In this document: positions 6,327 to 9,734 of the stretch, piece by piece
Numbering within the stretch: the stretch's first letter is position 1
Layout of the letters: the number at the start of each line of letters is the position of its first letter
NCBI GenBank assembly: GCA_910588415.1
Contig: CAJUPK010000095.1
Span: 1 to 9,734 of the forward strand
DNA from: an uncultured Oscillospiraceae bacterium
GTDB taxonomy: Bacteria; Bacillota; Clostridia; Oscillospirales; Acutalibacteraceae
Direction: 5' to 3'
Length of the DNA: 9,734 nucleotides
Translations under genes and position numbers: made by a program
The notes under the pieces: generated by a model
Database searches by the model: none
What the model saw: the letters and a program-made list of their open reading frames with translations, nothing else
Told to the model about the DNA's origin: nothing

Positions 6327-6339
6327 ATTGTAATACAAT
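6327..6339. promoter_or_regulatory. Palindrome ATTGTA-A-TACAAT, possible operator
   Basis: A perfect 13-base palindrome located just upstream of the -35 of the minus-strand promoter. Its TGTA/TACA half-sites recall regulator operators, including the TGTA..TACA form known for the RpiR-family protein HexR. Linking it to this regulator is inference only. Confidence 0.35.
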
Positions 6340-6742
6340 TATGTTAAACATGCCTATAAATGCTTTCTTGTTTTCAGAAATATAAGTTCAGCAGCACTTA
6401 ATAAAATTTTATTTCAGAATAGATATTTTTCATCGACAGTTTCTTTTATTTTATCATATCACAACCCAGGCCAAAAAGCAAGAAGAGACGTAGATTATTT
6501 ACGTATTGTTAATGATTATGTTTGGAAAAATTAGTATATATTTCTCCCAAAGATATTCTGTCAAGAGTCATTCCCATATATGCAGGTAATCTGCTGTATC
6601 AGGGCACACGCAATTTTTGTGAAAACCGCCTTTTATAAGCCATTTTTCTACATAAAAATCTACCATTTCCCTAGACGCTGGTTAATCTCAGCCTTGTATT
6701 TCACAAAAAGTTCTCATATATGTGTTAATTTTTCCCGCTATA

Positions 6743-6751
6743 TGTTATACT
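6743..6751 (+). promoter_or_regulatory. Extended -10 promoter for the sulfatase gene
   Basis: TG-T-TATACT: a TGn extension directly before a -10 that matches five of six. The -35 region (TGTTAA at 17 bases) is poor, as extended -10 promoters tolerate. Transcription would start near 6758, giving a leader of about 145 bases before ATG 6903. Confidence 0.6.
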
Positions 6752-6763
6752 GTACATGGTACA
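6751..6763. promoter_or_regulatory. Palindromic operator candidate on the sulfatase start site
   Basis: TGTAC-ATG-GTACA is a perfect 13-base palindrome covering the end of the -10 and the predicted transcription start. A protein bound here would block the promoter. A second, imperfect copy lies at 6816-6828. Confidence 0.55.
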
Positions 6764-6805
6764 CGGCGCAGACTGGGATATAAAATGCCGTTGGCAAGGC
6801 CGTGT
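6761..6805 (+). other. Hairpin at the start of the sulfatase leader
   Basis: ACACGGC (6761-6767) pairs perfectly with GCCGTGT (6799-6805). Inside the loop TGCC-GTT-GGCA (6786-6796) forms a smaller stem. No T-tract follows, so it is not a terminator. It may stabilise the mRNA 5' end. Confidence 0.4.
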
Positions 6806-6815
6806 GCTGGGTTCC

Positions 6816-6828
6816 TGTACATGGCAAA
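6816..6828 (+). promoter_or_regulatory. Second, degenerate copy of the operator candidate
   Basis: TGTACATGGCAAA matches the palindrome at 6751-6763 in 11 of 13 bases. The shared 10-mer CTGTACATGG begins at 6750 and again at 6815, so the copies are exactly 65 bases apart, close to six helical turns. Confidence 0.4.
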
Positions 6829-6889
6829 AGTTATCTGGGCTTCCATCAGAATTTTGCTGTTCCATTCACCACATAAACAAAGCATACAT

Positions 6890-6895
6890 AGGAGG
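6890..6895 (+). promoter_or_regulatory. Ribosome binding site that sets the sulfatase start
   Basis: AGGAGG seven bases before ATG 6903. It decides against the upstream in-frame ATG at 6756, which lies at the predicted transcription start and has no such site. Confidence 0.9.
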
Positions 6896-6902
6896 AACTA
6901 TC

Positions 6903-8360
6903 ATGCGCGTGATCATGTTTGACATCGACACCCTTCGCAGCGACCACATGGGCTGCTATGGCTATGGCCGCGACACCACGCCCACTATGGACGCCATTGC
7001 TCAGGAGGGCGTGCGGTTTGACCAGTACTACTGCCCCAACGCCCCCTGCCTGCCCTCCCGGGCCTCGCTGGCCACCGGGCGGTACGGCATCCGCAACGGC
7101 GTGCTGGGCCACGGCGGCACGGCAGCGGACTTGCGCCTGCAGGGAGAGAGCCGCCACTTTCGGGACGACTGCAGCGATAATGGGCTGTTCATGCAGTTCC
7201 GCCGGGCCGGGATGTACACCGCCTCTTTCTCTACCTTTGCAGAGCGGCACTCCTCCTGGTGGTTTAACGCTGGATTCAACGAGTGCTTTAATGTAGGCAA
7301 GTGCGGCAACGAGTCCGCCGAGGAGGTCACCCCCCATGTGCTGGACTGGCTGCGCCGCAAAGGCCAGGAGGACGACTGGTTCCTGCACGTCCACTACTGG
7401 GACCCCCACACCCCCTACCGGGCTCCCGCCGCTTTCGGCAATCCCTTTGCGGACCAGCCCCTGCCGGACGACTGGATTGACCAGGCTGTCTTTGACCAGC
7501 ACCTGCTGCATGTGGGGCCGCACGGCGCCAATGAGATCAATATGTGGGACGACACCCAGTTCCCCCAGTTTCCCCGCCACCCGGGCAGCCTGAAGACCCT
7601 GGCGGACATGCGGGCCATGATGGACAGCTATGACTGCGGCATCCGCTGGACGGATGATAACATCGCCCAAATCATAGCGCTGGTGAAGGAACTGGGGATC
7701 TATGAGGACCTGGCGGTGATTATCACCTCTGACCACGGGGAAAATATGGGCGAGCTGGGCCTGTATGGCGAACATGGCACGGCTGACGAGCCCACCTGCC
7801 ACATCCCCATGATTATCAAGTGGCCTGGCGGCATGAAAGGCTTTGTGGACAAGGGCTTCCATGACAATGTGGACCTGGCTCCCACGGTGCAGGAGCTTTT
7901 GGGCACCCACATGACAGGCCATTACGACTACGACGGCCTCTCCTATGCCCAGACCCTGCTCAACGGCCAGGACTGCTCGAAAGACCATGTGGTGCTGAGC
8001 CAGTGCGCCCATGTGTGCCAGCGGTCGGCGCGGTTTGGCGACTACCTGTATGTGCGGACGGTCCACGGAGGGTATCACCTGTTCCCCCGGGAGATGCTGT
8101 TCAACGTGAAGGAGGACCCCCATCAGCTGCACAATCTGGCGGAGAAGCGCCCGGACCTCTGTGACCGGGGAGCCAGACTGATCCTGAACTGGACAGAGGA
8201 CATGATGAAGAAGTCTGACTATGACGCGGACCCCATGTGGACCGTGATGCGGGAGGGCGGGCCTGAGCACGCCAGAGGGATGCTGGAGAGCTATATCCAG
8301 CGCCTGGAGGGCACGCCCCGGGCAGAGCAGATCCCCCTGCTGCGGGAGATGTATAAGTAG
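6903..8360 (+). CDS. Cytosolic S1-type sulfatase (formylglycine type)
   Basis: This 485-residue enzyme belongs to the alkaline phosphatase/sulfatase superfamily. The sulfatase signature CLPSR at residues 49-53 supplies Cys49, which must be oxidised to formylglycine before the enzyme can cleave sulfate esters. Likely metal ligands are Asp7 and Asp9 in FDIDTLRSD and Asp277-His278 in SDHGENMG. The family's His169 in WDPHTPY and His291 in GEHGTADEP are also present. The C-terminal part ends in the usual NVKEDPHQLHNLA segment seen in S1 sulfatases. The start MRVIMFDIDT has no signal peptide, so the substrate should be an imported small molecule; the genome must supply an anaerobic maturase (anSME) from elsewhere. 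A phosphonate or phosphate-ester hydrolase of the same fold is a less likely alternative, given the intact CxPSR. The gene is under an extended -10 promoter with an operator-like palindrome. Confidence 0.93.
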   Translation: MRVIMFDIDTLRSDHMGCYGYGRDTTPTMDAIAQEGVRFDQYYCPNAPCLPSRASLATGRYGIRNGVLGHGGTAADLRLQGESRHFRDDCSDNGLFMQFRRAGMYTASFSTFAERHSSWWFNAGFNECFNVGKCGNESAEEVTPHVLDWLRRKGQEDDWFLHVHYWDPHTPYRAPAAFGNPFADQPLPDDWIDQAVFDQHLLHVGPHGANEINMWDDTQFPQFPRHPGSLKTLADMRAMMDSYDCGIRWTDDNIAQIIALVKELGIYEDLAVIITSDHGENMGELGLYGEHGTADEPTCHIPMIIKWPGGMKGFVDKGFHDNVDLAPTVQELLGTHMTGHYDYDGLSYAQTLLNGQDCSKDHVVLSQCAHVCQRSARFGDYLYVRTVHGGYHLFPREMLFNVKEDPHQLHNLAEKRPDLCDRGARLILNWTEDMMKKSDYDADPMWTVMREGGPEHARGMLESYIQRLEGTPRAEQIPLLREMYK

Positions 8361-8417
8361 ATCTCTTTGAAAATTGGCGCATACAGCTATTTGAAATATC
8401 AGGCTTTAGGCATACTT

Positions 8418-8486
8418 TTGAGAGCGAAGGTAAAAGTTTCGCCAGCCTTTGAAAAAGCAGACAAAACTTTTGCCCTTCGCTCTCAA
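8418..8486 (+). repeat. Large imperfect hairpin upstream of the dehydrogenase
   Basis: The outer stem pairs 8418-8430 with 8474-8486 over 13 perfect bases. After a small internal loop (T against GC) an inner stem pairs 8432-8439 with 8464-8471 over eight bases. The loop is 24 bases. No T-tract follows on the plus strand and none clearly on the minus strand, so it is not an ordinary terminator. It fills the 156-base gap between sulfatase and dehydrogenase and ends 18 bases before the ribosome site. Confidence 0.75.
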
Positions 8487-8503
8487 CACCCATACAAATC
8501 TAT

Positions 8504-8508
8504 GGAGG
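8504..8508 (+). promoter_or_regulatory. Ribosome binding site that sets the dehydrogenase start
   Basis: GGAGG eight bases before ATG 8517. The frame is open further upstream, through the hairpin, but only this start has a site and gives a normal family N-terminus. Confidence 0.85.
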
Positions 8509-8516
8509 CGCTTTTT

Positions 8517-9458
8517 ATGAACATTGTACTGTTGGAAAGCCTGGGCGTATCCACCCAGGTCATCGACAAACACAGGGACCAGCTTACCGCCATGGGCCAC
8601 AACTTTACCGCTTACGAAAAGGACACCGCCCCGGCCGTGCAGCTGGCCCGCAGCCGCCAGGCGGATGCCATCATCCTGGCCAATATGCCCCTGGACATAT
8701 CGGTAGTAGAGCAGTCCCCTGCCCTGAAATTTATTGACGTGGCTTTCACTGGAGTAGACCACATTCCCCTTCAGGCTGCCAAGGAGAGGGGCATTGCGGT
8801 AAGCAACGCCTCTGGGTACGCCACCCAGGCTGTTGCGGAGCTGTGCGTTGGTTTTATGATTCAGCTTCTGCGCAACACCGCCCAAACAGGCCAGCGCTGC
8901 CGGGAGGGCGGCACCAAGGAGGGACTCATCGGCAGCCTTCTGGCTGGAAAAACCCTGGGCATTGTGGGCGCCGGGGCCATCGGCAAAAGGACCGCTGCTC
9001 TCTGCAAAGCCTTTGGCTGCCGGGTGCTGGCCTATAGCAGGAGCCCGGTAAGCCACCCGGCTATTGACCAGCAGGTCTCCCTGGACCAGCTGCTTGCCCA
9101 GTCTGACATTGTCTCCCTCCACTGCCCGCTGACACCAGAGACCGCTGGCCTGATCGGCCCCAGCCAGTTGGCACAGATGAAGCCCTCGGCCTTTCTCATC
9201 AACACGGCCCGGGGCGGCGTGGTCGATACGGCTGCCCTGGCGGAAGCCCTCGCCCAAGGGAGGATTGCGGGCGCTGCCTGCGATGTGTTTGACCAGGAAC
9301 CGCCCCTGCCCCTGGACCATCCGCTTCTGCACACGCCCCATACCATCCTGACGCCCCACATTGCCTTTGCCTCCCTGGAATCCATGGAGCAGCGGGCAGA
9401 AATCGTGTTTGACAACCTGTACGCCTGGCTGCGGGGAGAACAGCAGAACCCTGTCTGA
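8517..9458 (+). CDS. D-2-hydroxyacid dehydrogenase
   Basis: This 313-residue cytosolic NAD(P)-dependent oxidoreductase belongs to the D-isomer-specific 2-hydroxyacid dehydrogenase family. The nucleotide-binding domain carries GAGAIG at 151-156. The catalytic residues are all present: Arg232 in NTARGGVVD, Glu261 in DVFDQEPP and His281 in TPHIAF. After the second beta strand the sequence is YSRS (173-176), with no acidic residue at the position that usually selects NAD. In related enzymes such as GhrA a similar SRS favours NADPH, so NADP preference is suggested. There is no ACT domain, unlike long SerA proteins. Possible substrates are glyoxylate, hydroxypyruvate or another 2-keto acid; sequence alone does not decide. 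It follows the sulfatase in the same direction with no terminator between, and is closed by the terminator at 9513-9563. Confidence 0.92.
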   Translation: MNIVLLESLGVSTQVIDKHRDQLTAMGHNFTAYEKDTAPAVQLARSRQADAIILANMPLDISVVEQSPALKFIDVAFTGVDHIPLQAAKERGIAVSNASGYATQAVAELCVGFMIQLLRNTAQTGQRCREGGTKEGLIGSLLAGKTLGIVGAGAIGKRTAALCKAFGCRVLAYSRSPVSHPAIDQQVSLDQLLAQSDIVSLHCPLTPETAGLIGPSQLAQMKPSAFLINTARGGVVDTAALAEALAQGRIAGAACDVFDQEPPLPLDHPLLHTPHTILTPHIAFASLESMEQRAEIVFDNLYAWLRGEQQNPV

Positions 9459-9512
9459 CCCAGCCCGCCATGAAAGCTGCTTCCCCCAGCCATTCTACCC
9501 ACCCCAAAAGCA

Positions 9513-9563
9513 AAGCGTTCCCCTCTGGTATCATCCTGCCAGAGAGGAACGCTTCTTTTCTTT
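9513..9563. terminator. Bidirectional terminator between convergent genes
   Basis: Arms 9513-9528 and 9539-9554 pair over 16 positions with one mismatch, around a 10-base loop. CTTTTCTTT follows on the plus strand. On the minus strand the stem is followed by TTGCTTTTGG. It therefore fits the dehydrogenase (plus) and the FMN-binding gene (minus), whose stop lies 31 bases away. Confidence 0.85.
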
Positions 9564-9585
9564 GTATCAAAGGACCTAAGCTTCC

Positions 9586-9734
9586 CTATTCGGACGCATG
9601 GGACCCATCCACCAGCACGATGCTGGAATCCCCTTTCCGGGCCTGCTCCAGAACCGCCTGGGCCAGCAGCTGGAATGTCCCATGGGAAGAGGTCGCCCCT
9701 GTAATCGCGTCAATGCTTCCCTCCCCCTGCCCCT
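9586..9734 (-). CDS. FMN-binding domain protein, C-terminal fragment
   Basis: The minus strand has an open frame from the window edge to a TAG at 9588-9586, giving the last 48 residues of a protein. The fragment contains SIDAITGATSS (residues 6-16 of the fragment), the FMN_bind signature found in RnfG/NqrC and related proteins. In this family FMN is attached through a phosphoester bond to the threonine of the GAT motif by the ApbE flavin transferase; here that is the 14th visible residue. The following helix FQLLAQAVLEQARKG is also typical. After it the protein ends in a short tail, without another domain. The N-terminal part, including any lipoprotein or membrane anchor, lies outside the window, so the complex it serves cannot be told. 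The terminator at 9513-9563 closes it. Confidence 0.8.
   Translation of the reverse strand, partial: GQGEGSIDAITGATSSHGTFQLLAQAVLEQARKGDSSIVLVDGSHASE

Larger units (their letters stand above)
5959..6902. other. Long AT-rich intergenic region with two divergent promoters
   Basis: No convincing gene lies in these 944 bases. Composition shifts sharply: 6301-6360 has 16 G or C in 60, against 45 in 60 at 7021-7080 inside the sulfatase gene. Region 5959-6280 would be the leader of the RpiR-type gene. It holds a GC-rich stem built on two CGGCCG blocks and a small stem (CAGGC with GCCTG) followed by T-rich sequence on the minus strand. Region 6281-6340 has a minus-strand promoter and two palindromes. 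Region 6341-6690 shows nothing I can name. Region 6743-6902 is the sulfatase promoter and leader. A 92-codon frame (6218-5940, minus, GTG start) overlaps the regulator start but looks non-coding. Confidence 0.6.

Noticed and set aside
6846..8270. 474-codon minus-strand frame opposite the sulfatase
   Set aside because: Long antisense frames are common in GC-rich genes. The plus strand carries the complete sulfatase signature.
8391..8498. Separate promoter for the dehydrogenase gene
   Set aside because: TTGAAA at 8391 has no good -10 at the right spacing. TTGCCC-17-TACAAA (8470-8498) would start transcription on the ribosome site. Neither is convincing.

Overview
The window reads as a GC-rich, spore-forming member of the Clostridia, most like a gut Oscillospiraceae (Flavonifractor/Pseudoflavonifractor-type). 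This rests on the spmA-spmB pair, strong AGGAGG-type ribosome sites, sigma-A style promoters, GC-rich codon use and the protein families present. The genus is an inference, not a measurement. There are nine genes: eight complete and one cut by the right edge.

Left part (1-3114), all on the minus strand: spmA and spmB overlap. They are followed by a SLOG/DUF1273 (YoqJ/YpsA-like) gene with a near-consensus promoter of its own just behind spmB. Next comes a cytosolic TolB-like beta-propeller gene with a TTG start, its own promoter, a structured leader of about 235 nt and a terminator at the window edge. A plus-strand PepV/Sapep-type M20 dipeptidase (3115-4491) diverges from spmA with a clear promoter and ends in a strong terminator.

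Middle (4492-6902): a 612-base convergent gap holds two opposing terminators and an unusual inverted pair of tandem 10-bp repeats. A MurR/RpiR-family regulator (GTG start) lies on the minus strand, followed by a 944-base intergenic region with a very AT-rich core. The best promoter there points towards the regulator and would give a leader of about 315 nt containing hairpins. A second, extended -10 promoter drives the next gene and carries a 13-bp palindrome on its start site.

Right part (6903-9734): a cytosolic S1-type sulfatase with the CxPSR formylglycine motif is followed, after a 156-base gap filled by a large imperfect hairpin, by a D-2-hydroxyacid dehydrogenase. A bidirectional terminator separates it from the C-terminal end of an FMN-binding-domain protein on the minus strand, entering from the right edge. 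It has no complete reading frame in the window.

A reasonable working model is a small regulated module: the RpiR regulator senses a phosphorylated sugar or acid, the sulfatase removes sulfate from an imported small molecule, and the dehydrogenase interconverts a 2-keto and 2-hydroxy acid. No transporter, kinase or sulfatase-maturing enzyme is in the window, so the substrate is unknown. The spm, dipeptidase, SLOG and TolB-like genes look like ordinary chromosomal neighbours. I saw no CRISPR array, tRNA, rRNA, transposase or phage gene.
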